Program-made: the position numbers and the translations under genes
From: an uncultured Veillonellaceae bacterium
Lineage (GTDB): Bacteria > Bacillota > Negativicutes > Veillonellales > Veillonellaceae
DNA length: 64,000 bases
NCBI GenBank assembly: GCA_945867815.1
Contig: CAMBIX010000001.1
Location: forward strand, 434,001-498,000
Direction: 5' to 3'
The notes under the pieces: generated by a model
The model's input: only the letters and a program-made list of their open reading frames with translations
Told to the model about the DNA's origin: nothing
The model's database searches: none
Shown here: positions 54,691 to 63,924 of the stretch, one piece after another
Layout: every line of letters starts with the position of its first letter
How positions within the stretch are numbered: the stretch's first letter is position 1

Positions 54691-56147
54691 TATACATCTC
54701 TCCGCTTCCATACACGAATTGTTTCTAACGTGGAGTCACTTGCTCCGTTAGGCTGATACCCTAAGGCTTGCCGCTGATGAATATAATCAATCACGTCTCT
54801 TGTAATCTCTTCACCTCGACAAATAAAAGGAATACCTGGCGGATAATAACTAATCGTTTCAGCCGCTATTAAGCCTTGCGCCTTGCTTAAAGACACAACC
54901 CGATAATCACCTTCAAAGACATCTCGTGGAGTTTTCTTAACAAGTGGTTTTGGTAATTCAACAGCTAGTTCCTTTTGCCCTCTGCTAACGGAAAATTTAG
55001 CCGCTACATGAGAGACCGCTTGGACCAAGGCTTCAATCGATTCCTTCGTATCTCCAATGGTAATTAAGACCAATACATGACTACCTTGCATTAATTCGAC
55101 TTCTATTTTTTCCTTACGGAGTAAAGCTTCTGCTTTCTGCGCCTGTAACCCTAATTCAGCAAAATCAATAATTACTTTTGTCCTATCAAAGGAATAACAT
55201 ACATCAAAATCATCTTTATCTGGAACTCGTATACCTGGTATTTTTTTCAATTCCTGCCGCAACGTATCTGCTAGCTCTATCGTACGAGCTAACAAGGCCT
55301 CACCTTCCATGGCCAGTTGATACCTAGCCATATCCAGAGATGCTAAAAATATATAATTCGGGCTTGTACTCTGTAATAATTGATAAGCTTCTACAATACG
55401 CCGCTGTGGCAAGAGCTTACCTTGTAAATGTAACATAGAGGTCTGCGTCAAGGAACCCACTAACTTATGCGTACTCTGAGATACTGCATCTGCGCCAGAT
55501 GCTAAAGCTGACTGAGGCAATTTAGAAGAAAAGCCTAAATGGGGACCATGAGCTTCATCAACAAGTACGGGAATACCTCTCGCATGAGCGATAGCAACAA
55601 TACCCTTAACGTCTACCCCTATACCATAATAATTAGGATGCACTAAAACAATGGCTTTCACTCTAGGATTAGCTTCTAACAAGTCCTCAATTTCTTCTGG
55701 TGTCGTACCTAAAGGAATGCCATAGGTCGAATCATACCGACCCATCGCATAAATAGGTCGAGCGACACTTAAGACTAAACTGCTGCTAATAGACCGATGG
55801 GCCTCTCGAGGAATAATCACTTCATCCCCTTCATGGAGGGTACCTAATAGCATAGCCTGAATAGCTCCTGTCGTCCCATTTATAGAAAACAAGGTCTTAT
55901 CGGCCCTATATAAGTGAGCGGCTAATTGCTCTGCCTCCAGCAACGCACCTTCTGGTTCATGTAAATCATCTAAGGCATACATCAGACCCAAATCATAGGG
56001 CAAGGCTGGACCCATCCATTTTTTTAATAAGGCGGGCGCCTCCTGCCCTATTTTATGACCAGGCGTATGAAAAGGAATAAAATGCTCCTTAGCATAAGCC
56101 TCCAAGGCCTCTACAAAAGGCATACGTGCTTGCTTCTTATCAATCAT
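54690..56147 (-). CDS. Orn/Lys/Arg decarboxylase family protein
   Basis: 485-aa PLP enzyme, the short form without the N-terminal wing domain of the E. coli inducible enzymes. PFHTPGHKIGQ at the N-terminus, FSINGTTGAIQAMLLG, VDEAHGPHLGF and the PLP lysine in QSTHKLVGSLTQTSML. The C-terminal part has YYPPGIPFICRGEEIT. It probably makes a polyamine such as cadaverine or putrescine; the substrate cannot be read from sequence. First gene of the overlapping chain to tatD. Confidence 0.88.
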   Translation of the reverse strand: MIDKKQARMPFVEALEAYAKEHFIPFHTPGHKIGQEAPALLKKWMGPALPYDLGLMYALDDLHEPEGALLEAEQLAAHLYRADKTLFSINGTTGAIQAMLLGTLHEGDEVIIPREAHRSISSSLVLSVARPIYAMGRYDSTYGIPLGTTPEEIEDLLEANPRVKAIVLVHPNYYGIGVDVKGIVAIAHARGIPVLVDEAHGPHLGFSSKLPQSALASGADAVSQSTHKLVGSLTQTSMLHLQGKLLPQRRIVEAYQLLQSTSPNYIFLASLDMARYQLAMEGEALLARTIELADTLRQELKKIPGIRVPDKDDFDVCYSFDRTKVIIDFAELGLQAQKAEALLRKEKIEVELMQGSHVLVLITIGDTKESIEALVQAVSHVAAKFSVSRGQKELAVELPKPLVKKTPRDVFEGDYRVVSLSKAQGLIAAETISYYPPGIPFICRGEEITRDVIDYIHQRQALGYQPNGASDSTLETIRVWKRRDV

Positions 56148-56272
56148 AATGACCCTTACTCTTTATCTTATCACTATATACATCTAGTCTAGACATCTAT
56201 TATATACGTCTAATCCATACCACTTATCTATAACAAAATCAGTTGCGCCTACACTAAGCTAAACTATATTGC

Positions 56273-56770
56273 TTACTTCTTAAAACCTAAAATAAAGGCT
56301 TCTCTTAGGGCCTGCCCTTTTTCATTAACTGGTTTTAATTCCTCTAAAGCTCTCCAAAGAGAAGGCTGCAAATGATATTGACGAATGCATTCTGGTTTGA
56401 CCCACGCATAATCCAAGTGTTCATGGGATAAACGTACATCTGGTTTATCTGTCTCAGCTACAAAGATAATCCCCGTCAAAAAATGCCGTGAAGTCCTTGC
56501 ATAAGACCAAAGACCAGCTATATCCAGTAATTCAATAGATAAACCGGTCTCTTCCCTCACTTCTCGTTTAGCTGCGGTCTTAAAATCTTCACCAAATTCA
56601 AGACCCCCACCAGGAAACTCCCATGGGTGCAAACCTTCTCTATCTTTCTTCTGTAATAGCAAGACAGCCCCATCATAAAAAATCATACACTTAACAGATG
56701 TTGTCATCCGCCAAGCCGGTGTGGGTATGTAATTACGCAGTCCCTTTCGTGGCTCTTTAAATCGTCGCAA
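56273..56770 (-). CDS. NUDIX hydrolase
   Basis: 165 aa. The nudix box GGGLEFGEDFKTAAKREVREETGL (given here in full as the key region, residues about 53-75) has the G-E-REVREETG catalytic set. Substrate unknown: candidates are nucleoside di- or triphosphates. The start is TTG at 56770 with AAGGAG eight bases upstream. Single gene between terminators. Confidence 0.85.
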   Translation of the reverse strand: MRRFKEPRKGLRNYIPTPAWRMTTSVKCMIFYDGAVLLLQKKDREGLHPWEFPGGGLEFGEDFKTAAKREVREETGLSIELLDIAGLWSYARTSRHFLTGIIFVAETDKPDVRLSHEHLDYAWVKPECIRQYHLQPSLWRALEELKPVNEKGQALREAFILGFKK

Positions 56771-56787
56771 TTCAATCGCTCCTTATA

Positions 56788-56830
56788 GAAAAAGAAGGAA
56801 GGCGATAGATAATGCCATCGCTTTCCTTCT
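56788..56830 (-). terminator. Terminator downstream of pth
   Basis: 14-base stem with one mismatch (56793-56806 with 56817-56830) followed by TTTTTCT on the minus strand. Confidence 0.75.
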
Positions 56831-56840
56831 CTATTGAATC

Positions 56841-57413
56841 TCAATGCCGGCGTTTCGGATTATACCGGTTCATACCTTGATTAATACCTAAGGTTAATGT
56901 GCCTAGTAAGGCTTTAACCATATTTTGTATACCAGAAGCCACCTTTTCTTCTTGGTCTTTAGGAAAGGGCGCTAATACGTGATCAACAACAGTCCATTGT
57001 GGCAAAGGACGTCCAATACCAAAACGAAAATGGGGAAAGGCCTCCGTGCCCATATGGGCAATTAAAGACTTAATCCCATTATGTCCGCCCGCGCTTCCAC
57101 CTGGCCGAATACGCAATTTACCTACTGGTAAATCCATATCATCATAAACACAAAAGACATCAGCCGGTGCTACCTTATAGTAACGCATAAGTGGCCCTAC
57201 CGCTTCCCCACTACTATTCATATAGGTCTGCGGTTTAACAAGAAGAACCTTCTCGCCCTCATGCATAAAGGAACAAACCAAGGCCTTTTGCTCTTCCTTC
57301 CAAGGCGTATGCTCCACCGTTTCGGCTAGCGCATCAATGACCATAAAACCAATATTATGCCTTGTGCGTTCGTATTCCTTACCAGGATTACCTAATCCGA
57401 CAATAATCTTCAC
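56841..57413 (-). CDS. pth: Peptidyl-tRNA hydrolase
   Basis: 190 aa. It releases peptides from peptidyl-tRNA. IVGLGNPGKEYERTRHNIGFMV (catalytic His), KPQTYMNSSGEAV, DDMDLPVGKLRIRPGGSAGGHNGIKS and FGIGRP are diagnostic. It starts ten bases after prs, as part of glmU-prs-pth. Confidence 0.97.
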   Translation of the reverse strand: MKIIVGLGNPGKEYERTRHNIGFMVIDALAETVEHTPWKEEQKALVCSFMHEGEKVLLVKPQTYMNSSGEAVGPLMRYYKVAPADVFCVYDDMDLPVGKLRIRPGGSAGGHNGIKSLIAHMGTEAFPHFRFGIGRPLPQWTVVDHVLAPFPKDQEEKVASGIQNMVKALLGTLTLGINQGMNRYNPKRRH

Positions 57414-57422
57414 AAGAGCCTC

Positions 57423-58376
57423 TTATTTATCAAACAAATTACTTACAGATACTTCATGGAAAATACGCATGATAGCTTCACCCAATAAAGGAGCCATAGA
57501 TAAAGTCGTAATATTTGGCAACTGATGTTCTTTTGGTAAGTCAATTGTGTTTGTTACAATTAATTCCTTAATATTGGAGTTAGCAATCCGTTCGCAAGCA
57601 GGATCCGTTAATACGGCATGCGTAACAGCTGCGGTTACCGATTTAGCACCAAATTCTTTCAATGCTTTAGCTCCTTCAACTAAGGAACCAGCTGTATCTA
57701 CAATATCATCAATAACGATACAGTTCTTACCTTCTACATTACCAATTAGGTTCATAACCTTAGCTACACCTGGTTCTGGACGGCGTTTTTCAATAATAGC
57801 AATCGGTGCATCAATGCGGTCAGCTAAGTCACGAGCCCGTGTAACCCCACCAAGGTCTGGCGATACAACAATTAAATCATCCATATTCTTAGTCTTAATA
57901 TATTTAGCAATTGTAGAAGCTCCTTGCAAGTGGTCTACCGGCACATTGAAGAAGCCTTGAATCTGACCGGCATGCAAATCTACAGTAACAACCCGTGTAA
58001 TACCGGACGTCTGCATTAAATCAGCTACTAATTTAGCGGTAATTGGTTCACGACCACGCGTCTTGCGGTCCTGCCGCGCATATCCATAATAAGGCACAAC
58101 AGCAGTAATATGGCGAGCCGATGCACGTTTTAAGGCATCAGCCATAACTAATAATTCCATTAAATTGTCATTAACTGGATAGCTGGTCGGCTGAACAATA
58201 AATACGTCCTTACCACGTACACTTTCATCGATCATAACCTGAACTTCGCCATTGTTAAAACGGCCTACTAAAGCTTCCCCTAGCGGTAAACCTAAATAAT
58301 CACAAATTTCTTTTGCTAATTTAGGATTTGCATTACCTGTAAAAATTTTAAGCTTCTTACCGTCTTCAAACGCCAT
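57423..58376 (-). CDS. prs: Ribose-phosphate pyrophosphokinase (PRPP synthase)
   Basis: 317 aa. It makes PRPP, which feeds the histidine operon, nucleotides and NAD. FTGNANPKLAKEI, RFNNGEVQVMIDESVRGKDVFIVQ, YGYARQDRKTRGREPI, VVTVDLHAGQIQGFF and the PRPP loop VIDDIVDTAGSLVEG. The frame extends to 58421, but the ATG at 58376 follows AAGGAG by eight bases. Confidence 0.97.
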   Translation of the reverse strand: MAFEDGKKLKIFTGNANPKLAKEICDYLGLPLGEALVGRFNNGEVQVMIDESVRGKDVFIVQPTSYPVNDNLMELLVMADALKRASARHITAVVPYYGYARQDRKTRGREPITAKLVADLMQTSGITRVVTVDLHAGQIQGFFNVPVDHLQGASTIAKYIKTKNMDDLIVVSPDLGGVTRARDLADRIDAPIAIIEKRRPEPGVAKVMNLIGNVEGKNCIVIDDIVDTAGSLVEGAKALKEFGAKSVTAAVTHAVLTDPACERIANSNIKELIVTNTIDLPKEHQLPNITTLSMAPLLGEAIMRIFHEVSVSNLFDK

Positions 58377-58476
58377 CGTACTAACTCCTTCTTGTGCACT
58401 TACCGATTCATAATTAGTCAAAAATTTACTTACTCTTGTATTGTATACTATTCGACGTTATGTGTAAAACATCTTT

Positions 58477-59853
58477 TTATTTCTTTTTATAAGTATCGTC
58501 TGTTACCCAATGTTCTTTAACGATTTGACGAGCTCTACCAACAGCTAAAGCCTTAGCTGGTACATCCTTAGTAATGGTAGAACCAGCTCCAATATAAGCA
58601 TAATCGCCAACACTAACAGGTGCTACCAAGTTCGTATTACAGCCAACAAAGGCACCATCGCCAATCTTAGTACGATGCTTAATTTTACCATCATAGTTAA
58701 CGGTAATCGTACCACAGCCAATATTAACAGCACCACCTACATCGCTATCACCAATGTAAGATAAGTGAGGGAATTTTGTCCCTTCCCCAACCTGACTGTT
58801 TTTTACTTCTACAAAGTTGCCAATATGAACCTTATCACCAATAATTGTATTCGGACGCAAATGAACATACGGTCCAATATCAGTCCCATTGCGTACTTCG
58901 CAGTCATGAGCATATGTATAATGAATAATATCATCATTACCGACTACCACGTTAGTTAGACGTGTCTGCGGTCCAATTTCACAATTTTCTCCAATAATGG
59001 TGTTGCCCTCTAAAATAGTTCCTGGTTGTAAAACTGTATCACGACCAACGACAACCCCTGGTTCTACATACGTCGTAGCTGGATCAATTAAAGTAACCCC
59101 ATTAGCCATAAGTTCTTGGTTTTTACGATTGCGAATGATTTGCTGTGCCTGTGCTAACTGCGCTCTCGAATTAACCCCTAACGATTCATCACTATCCTTA
59201 GTCATATAGGCACTAACCCGCTGGCCAGCGTCTACTAAGATACTAATAACATCCGTAATATATAATTCACCTTGTGCATTATTGGTATTTAATTGGTCAA
59301 GACAAGGCCACAATTTCTTACTATCAAAAGCATACATGCCCGTATTGATTTCATGAATGGCTAAAATCTGGGACGTACCATCTTTCTGTTCCACAATACG
59401 AACAACACGCCCTTCTTCATCACGTACAATCCGACCATATCCCGTTGGGTCATCCATATAAGCCGTTAATACCGTAGCCGCTGCACCTGTATCTTCATGT
59501 TCCTTTAACAAAGCTTGTAACGTATCGGCTGTAACAAGTGGGGTGTCACCACACAATAGAATAATTGTGCCATCAAACTGACCTAGTTCTGGTAAGGCCT
59601 GTTTGACTGCATGGCCTGTACCATTTTGTTCCTTTTGAAAAACAAAGGTTGCCTTAGATCCTAGTGCTTCCTTTACCTGTTCACTACCAAAACCAACAAT
59701 GACCACATTTTTCTTTGTGCCTATGGATTTTACGGTGTCTAATACACATTCAACCATGGCCTTGCCGCCTACTTTATGTAATACCTTAGGCAGCTTAGAC
59801 TTCATACGTGTCCCTTTGCCAGCTGCCAAAATAATCGATGCAACGTCTTTCAT
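58477..59853 (-). CDS. glmU: Bifunctional GlmU
   Basis: 458 aa. N-terminal uridyltransferase (ILAAGKGTRMKSKLPKVLHKVGG) and C-terminal left-handed beta-helix acetyltransferase (GDKVHIGNFVEVKNSQVG, NVNYDG-type TVNYDGKIKHRTKIGD). It makes UDP-GlcNAc for MurA/MurG and the envelope. AGGAGG lies before the ATG, just downstream of a small hairpin. Confidence 0.97.
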   Translation of the reverse strand: MKDVASIILAAGKGTRMKSKLPKVLHKVGGKAMVECVLDTVKSIGTKKNVVIVGFGSEQVKEALGSKATFVFQKEQNGTGHAVKQALPELGQFDGTIILLCGDTPLVTADTLQALLKEHEDTGAAATVLTAYMDDPTGYGRIVRDEEGRVVRIVEQKDGTSQILAIHEINTGMYAFDSKKLWPCLDQLNTNNAQGELYITDVISILVDAGQRVSAYMTKDSDESLGVNSRAQLAQAQQIIRNRKNQELMANGVTLIDPATTYVEPGVVVGRDTVLQPGTILEGNTIIGENCEIGPQTRLTNVVVGNDDIIHYTYAHDCEVRNGTDIGPYVHLRPNTIIGDKVHIGNFVEVKNSQVGEGTKFPHLSYIGDSDVGGAVNIGCGTITVNYDGKIKHRTKIGDGAFVGCNTNLVAPVSVGDYAYIGAGSTITKDVPAKALAVGRARQIVKEHWVTDDTYKKK

Positions 59854-59863
59854 CGTTCCTCCT

Positions 59864-59908
59864 TATATAGCCAAGCTATATACATCTATAAACCACTAAT
59901 TTATAGCA
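59864..59908 (-). promoter_or_regulatory. glmU promoter region with leader hairpin
   Basis: Extended -10 TGCTATAAA at 59908-59900. Then an 8-base-arm hairpin (TATATAGC/GCTATATA, 59864-59882) that ends right at the AGGAGG of glmU. It could affect ribosome access. Confidence 0.4.
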
Positions 59909-59973
59909 TATCACAATATAAGCCATCTTCAAAAAAAATTTTAAGAAAAATGAAAAATCCTAGCCAAACCATC

Positions 59974-60017
59974 AAAAAAAGCCTGTAAGGAAAATACAAT
60001 ACATTCCTTACAAGCTT
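59974..60017 (-). terminator. Terminator of the PG-binding/3D gene
   Basis: 14-base stem with one U-G pair as minus-strand RNA (arms 60004-60017 and 59979-59992) followed by seven T. Confidence 0.9.
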
Positions 60018-60096
60018 CTCTTTAGAAAGGCCTTTCTTTTATATATAAGAACACACCTTATCTATTCCATTTTTATCTATCGTTACTATATATGAC

Positions 60097-60684
60097 CTAT
60101 AAGACATAAACCGCTACAGGCCGCCGTCCATAATTAATAGCCTCTACGTGATTATTCATACCTAAATCAATACGATTACCAACTATAGCACCACCTACAT
60201 CATCAGCTGTAGCATAACCATAGCCTTCAATATATAGCTTTGTGCCTAAGGGAATCACACTAGGATCAACGGATACATAGCCACGCTGTAAATAATGGCC
60301 ACCAGCTGTATAGTTGGAATTACCTGGATCCTCTGATGAATAGGCTGTTGCATCCATTAATAGCATACGGCGGTAATTATTCGGTAGCCCACTATAAGAA
60401 TGAGTAAACCGTTTATTATTCTCCCGAATAGCGGTCATTGTCCGCCAATCCACATAACCAGTCACAGGCAAACCCTTTTGCTGTTGAAAAGCCCGTACAG
60501 AATATTCCGTATTATTACCAAAAATCCCATCTGCCTGATCTACCAAATAACCTTGATTAATCAGCATCGATTGTACTTGTTGAACTTCACTGCCAGAATC
60601 TCCTCGTCCTACATTGGCAAAAGCCACAGAACAAAGCCCTAACCAGGCTGTGAGGAGTGCTGTCATTAGTATTTGTTTTCTCAA
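60097..60684 (-). CDS. Secreted peptidoglycan-binding/3D-domain protein
   Basis: 195 aa. Signal peptide RKQILMTALLTAWLGLCSVAFA, a PG_binding_1 domain (about residues 25-85: GSEVQQVQSMLINQGYLVDQ, DGIFGNNTEYSVRAFQQ) and a C-terminal 3D domain (DATAYSSED, IPLGTKLYIEGYG, ADDVGGAIVGNRIDLGM) with the three aspartates. It is a likely muralytic transglycosylase. The frame starts earlier (60717), but TTG at 60684 follows GAGGTGG by five bases and gives a proper signal peptide. It is a second 3D protein besides that at 40572-41576. Confidence 0.88.
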   Translation of the reverse strand: MRKQILMTALLTAWLGLCSVAFANVGRGDSGSEVQQVQSMLINQGYLVDQADGIFGNNTEYSVRAFQQQKGLPVTGYVDWRTMTAIRENNKRFTHSYSGLPNNYRRMLLMDATAYSSEDPGNSNYTAGGHYLQRGYVSVDPSVIPLGTKLYIEGYGYATADDVGGAIVGNRIDLGMNNHVEAINYGRRPVAVYVL

Positions 60685-60792
60685 GATGTCCACCTCATAA
60701 TCTAACATCCTCCTCATTTTATCCTACTTTAGTGCTTTTGTCAAAAATCATATGTCTTCTATTATTAGACAATCCCCTCGGCATCATGTCAA

Positions 60793-61090
60793 GAAGCACC
60801 CTGCCATTCTCGTAAGGAGACTTTATCGAAGATAACCAGCTAGCTCCTAAGAGAACGCATAAAGTGTTTCCATACTCTGGCATTAAGATTCCCTAGGCAT
60901 TATATCAAGAAGCACCCTACCGTTCTCGTAAGGAGCCTTTATCGAAGATAACCAGCTCCTGAGAGAATGCGTAGGGTGCTTCCATACTCTGCGTTAAAAT
61001 CCCTAAGCAGGCACTATGTCACGAAGCGGTTCACGTTTCTCGTAGGCGAATTGACGCAGGCATGAGCCCAAGAAATATGTGAACCGCTTC
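60793..61090 (-). repeat. Tandem array of three long structured hairpins
   Basis: Elements at 60793-60870, 60909-60982 and 61023-61090, spaced by about 115 bases. Each has a 12-base outer stem beginning GAAGC, an asymmetric internal loop, a 5-base stem (TTCTC/GAGAA or TTTCT/AGAAA), a second internal loop containing GTAA or CGTA, then further stems. The outer stems differ (GCACCCTAC against GCGGTTCAC) but stay complementary within each copy. The spacers are also related (CATACTCTG...CCCTA). They lie after nhaA in its orientation and lack a T-run, so they are not ordinary terminators. Confidence 0.8.
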
Positions 61091-61116
61091 CGTATTTTAT
61101 ACCATAGAAGCTTTCT

Positions 61117-62271
61117 TTATTTTTTAAGTGCCGCCAATCGCAACACAATGTATCCTAGCACACCGGACAAAATAGAGCCGACAAAAATCCCTACCTTGGC
61201 CAGTTCCTGTGGCGCCCCAGCCATACCTGGCGTAAATGCTAACAAAGAAATAAACAAACTCATAGTGAACCCAATACCACAGCATAAGGCAATGCCATAC
61301 ACTTGCAGCCAAGACGTCTGTGCCGGCATAGGCACCACCTTTGCTTTCACTAGGGCAAATAAAGAACCAAATACACCAATTTGTTTACCAAAGAATAAGC
61401 CAAGCACAATACCTAAGACAACAGGATTAGCCAATGAATCTACATCAAAGGCCGCAAAAGATACCCCTGTATTAGCTAAGCCAAATAAAGGAATAATCAG
61501 CAAAGCAACCCAGTTATTTAACGCATGTTCCCATTCCATGATAGGCGATACATGCCGACCCTGCCGAATACCAGAAAAAGGAATTGTCATAGCTAAAATA
61601 ACACCCGCTAAAGTCGCATGTAATCCGGAATTAAAAACACAATACCAAAGGCCAATACCTAAAACGATATAAGGTATCGGGCGAATATAGCCACTTTTAT
61701 TCATATAAATAAGAAGACCAGTAATAACAGCCGCTCCTACCAAATACAGCCAAGCAATACTACTTGTATAAAAAATAGCAATCACCACAATAGCCATTAA
61801 GTCATCCATAACTGCTAAGGCTGTTAAAAAAGACTTCATAGCTAAAGGTACTCGCCTACCTAATGCCGTCACAATCGCAATAGCAAAAGCAATATCTGTA
61901 GCTGTTGGTATGGCCCAGCCTCTCACATCAATAGCATTGCCACTATTAATAGCATAATAAATAAGAGCCGGCACCAGTAATCCACAAAGAGCAGAAATAC
62001 CAGGAAGCATACGCTTAGCATTGGTATTTAACTCTCCATTAATCATTTCACGCTTAACTTCTAAGCCCACAAATAAAAAGAAAATGGACATGAGCACATC
62101 ATTAATCCATAAATGAACTGGTAAAGGCCCTAACTGCATTTCTAGTGTTTCTTCATATATATGATAAAGCGGGGTATTCGCAATCACAAGACCTAAAGCG
62201 GCCGCTATTAATAAAAGCACCCCACCTGCTGACGAAGACGTTACCAAAAACAACAATCGCCGCATAAACAA
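61117..62271 (-). CDS. nhaA: Na+/H+ antiporter NhaA
   Basis: 384 aa with about 12 membrane segments. It shows VNDVLMSIFFLFVGLEVKREM-like sequence (INDVLMSIFFLFVGLEVKRE), GWAIPTATDIAFAIAI and ALAVMDDLMAIVVIAIFYT with the two adjacent transport aspartates. It exports Na+ or Li+ in exchange for protons. The start may be TTG at 62271 (five bases after AAAGGAG) or the ATG at 62265; the difference is two residues. A leader of about 240 bases precedes it; I see no known riboswitch in it. Confidence 0.95.
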   Translation of the reverse strand: MFMRRLLFLVTSSSAGGVLLLIAAALGLVIANTPLYHIYEETLEMQLGPLPVHLWINDVLMSIFFLFVGLEVKREMINGELNTNAKRMLPGISALCGLLVPALIYYAINSGNAIDVRGWAIPTATDIAFAIAIVTALGRRVPLAMKSFLTALAVMDDLMAIVVIAIFYTSSIAWLYLVGAAVITGLLIYMNKSGYIRPIPYIVLGIGLWYCVFNSGLHATLAGVILAMTIPFSGIRQGRHVSPIMEWEHALNNWVALLIIPLFGLANTGVSFAAFDVDSLANPVVLGIVLGLFFGKQIGVFGSLFALVKAKVVPMPAQTSWLQVYGIALCCGIGFTMSLFISLLAFTPGMAGAPQELAKVGIFVGSILSGVLGYIVLRLAALKK

Positions 62272-62512
62272 TCAAACTCCTTTCTTATTATCCTACACAC
62301 ATACTATAGCTAGCTATTTATAAAAAATCATTATTAAGTCGATTTCCTAATGCCAATCTATCAGTATTGACTGCCAACTACTACCATACTTATTTAGCCT
62401 AAGGAACTCTATGCAGACCACTAAATAAGCTATATAATGTATCATACGCTTCTTACCGTTCTATATACATCGACATAGCCTTTGTATCTAAATTTATAAA
62501 TATGCTTCATAT

Positions 62513-62521
62513 AGTATAGCA
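62513..62521 (-). promoter_or_regulatory. Possible extended -10 promoter of nhaA
   Basis: Minus-strand TGCTATACT immediately after the upstream terminator and about 240 bases before nhaA. No clear -35. Confidence 0.45.
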
Positions 62522-62524
62522 TAA

Positions 62525-62553
62525 TTAAAAAAGAGTATAAACATCTTTTATAC
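62525..62553 (-). terminator. Terminator of the MalY/PatB-like gene
   Basis: 7-base stem GTATAAA/TTTATAC (62535-62541 with 62547-62553), five-base loop, then TCTTTTTT on the minus strand, just after the stop codon. Confidence 0.75.
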
Positions 62554-62555
62554 AA

Positions 62556-63770
62556 TTATTTATCAATAAAAACATACTCACGCATACGCTGAATCGCCTC
62601 TTCTAAGCGTGACAAGGGCAAAGCCGTATTAACCCGTATCGCACATGGATGATGAAATTGTCGACCATCCTGCCAAGCCACTCCTACATCCCAAGCTCGT
62701 TTTAAAAGCCTATCTAAGCTAAGCCCATAGTGTTCACAATAAGCTCTGCAATCTAAGAACAACATATAGGTTCCTTCTGGCAGACTCACATCAATCAAAG
62801 GAACCTCTTTACGCAAATAATCATAAAGGGTATGGGCATTTTTACTTAAGACGCTTTGTAACTCCCTTACCCATTTCTTCCCTTCTTGGGAATAAGCGCC
62901 TAGTAAAGCATGCATAGATAAAACATTCATATCATTATAATGACAAAGAGAAGATTCCTTATCTACCCTATCTCGGATCCATGAGTTATAAATAATGTGA
63001 TAACTACCAATAAGGCCCGCCAAATTAAAGGTCTTTGATGGCGCATATAAGGCCACTGTCCGCTGTCTAGCATCTTCTGATACAGACTGCGTTGGCACAT
63101 GTTGATGCCCATCTAACAGCAAATCAGACCAAATCTCATCAGAAATAACATACACATCATACTTTTTAAATAAATCCATAGCCGCCTTAATCTCATCTCT
63201 AGTCCAAACACGACCCGTTGGATTATGCGGAGAACAAAAGATAGCTGCATGAATATGATGTTCCTTAATAAGCGCTTCCATATTCGCTAAATCCATCCGC
63301 CATATACCAGACGCATCCTTCTGAAGCGGTGAATGAACAATATGATAGCCATTATTGGTCAAAGTATGCGTAAAACCAACGTAGGTTGGTGAATGGACTA
63401 AGACCGCATCCCCCTTAGAACAAAAAACAGATAAAGCAGATACTAGACCACCTAAGACACCATTTTCATAGCCAATTTCCTGACTTGTGATGCCTTCTAC
63501 CCCATTATGTTCCCTTTGCCAATTACTAATAGCCGAATAGTAAGGAATCCAAGGGCGAAAATAACCAAAGGCTGGATGATCAATCCGCTTTCTCAAAGCC
63601 TCTTGAACAGACGGCACTACAGGAAAATTCATATCTGCAATCCACATAGGAATAATGTCAAATCCATCCTTTGGTGCATCTGGTGCAAAACCAGGTGCTC
63701 GTCCTACCCCATCAATAGCAATGGCATCCTTATTATGACGTTCTAATATAGTTGTAAAATCGTATTTCAT
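62556..63770 (-). CDS. MalY/PatB-type PLP-dependent C-S lyase
   Basis: 404 aa. Fold type I aminotransferase-like enzyme of the cystathionine beta-lyase group. PMWIADMNFPVVPSVQEAL near the N-terminus is the PatB signature; FCSPHNPTGRVW, VISDEIWSDLLL and the PLP lysine in APSKTFNLAGLIGS follow. It probably cleaves cystathionine or cysteine, releasing H2S or homocysteine. AGGAG lies seven bases before the ATG. Single gene. Confidence 0.9.
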   Translation of the reverse strand: MKYDFTTILERHNKDAIAIDGVGRAPGFAPDAPKDGFDIIPMWIADMNFPVVPSVQEALRKRIDHPAFGYFRPWIPYYSAISNWQREHNGVEGITSQEIGYENGVLGGLVSALSVFCSKGDAVLVHSPTYVGFTHTLTNNGYHIVHSPLQKDASGIWRMDLANMEALIKEHHIHAAIFCSPHNPTGRVWTRDEIKAAMDLFKKYDVYVISDEIWSDLLLDGHQHVPTQSVSEDARQRTVALYAPSKTFNLAGLIGSYHIIYNSWIRDRVDKESSLCHYNDMNVLSMHALLGAYSQEGKKWVRELQSVLSKNAHTLYDYLRKEVPLIDVSLPEGTYMLFLDCRAYCEHYGLSLDRLLKRAWDVGVAWQDGRQFHHPCAIRVNTALPLSRLEEAIQRMREYVFIDK

Positions 63771-63860
63771 ATGTCAACTCCTATTTTATACATAAACTAA
63801 TAACAGAACCCTACCTAGGTAAAGCCTATTTTCCTAGGCAATTTTCTTTATATACAAGTA

Positions 63861-63893
63861 TAGCAGTCATTCCTTATAAGGAACAACTGCTAT
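63861..63893. terminator. Hairpin upstream of the MalY/PatB-like gene
   Basis: TAGCAGT/ACTGCTA arms around the self-complementary TTCCTTATAAGGAA, followed by TTTTCAC on the plus side. On the minus strand it lies just after the partial gene at the right edge and may end it. Confidence 0.45.
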
Positions 63894-63924
63894 TTTCACC
63901 TATCTATTTACTTGTCCATGCTAA

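Noticed and set aside
60793-61090. Integron attC sites or a CRISPR array
   Set aside because: There are only three units with no gene cassettes, no GTTRRRY core sites, no cas or integrase genes, and the units are structured and divergent rather than identical repeats with unique spacers.
62272-62512. Ion-responsive riboswitch in the nhaA leader
   Set aside because: The leader is long, but I found no known aptamer pattern and no terminator or RBS-sequestering hairpin in it.
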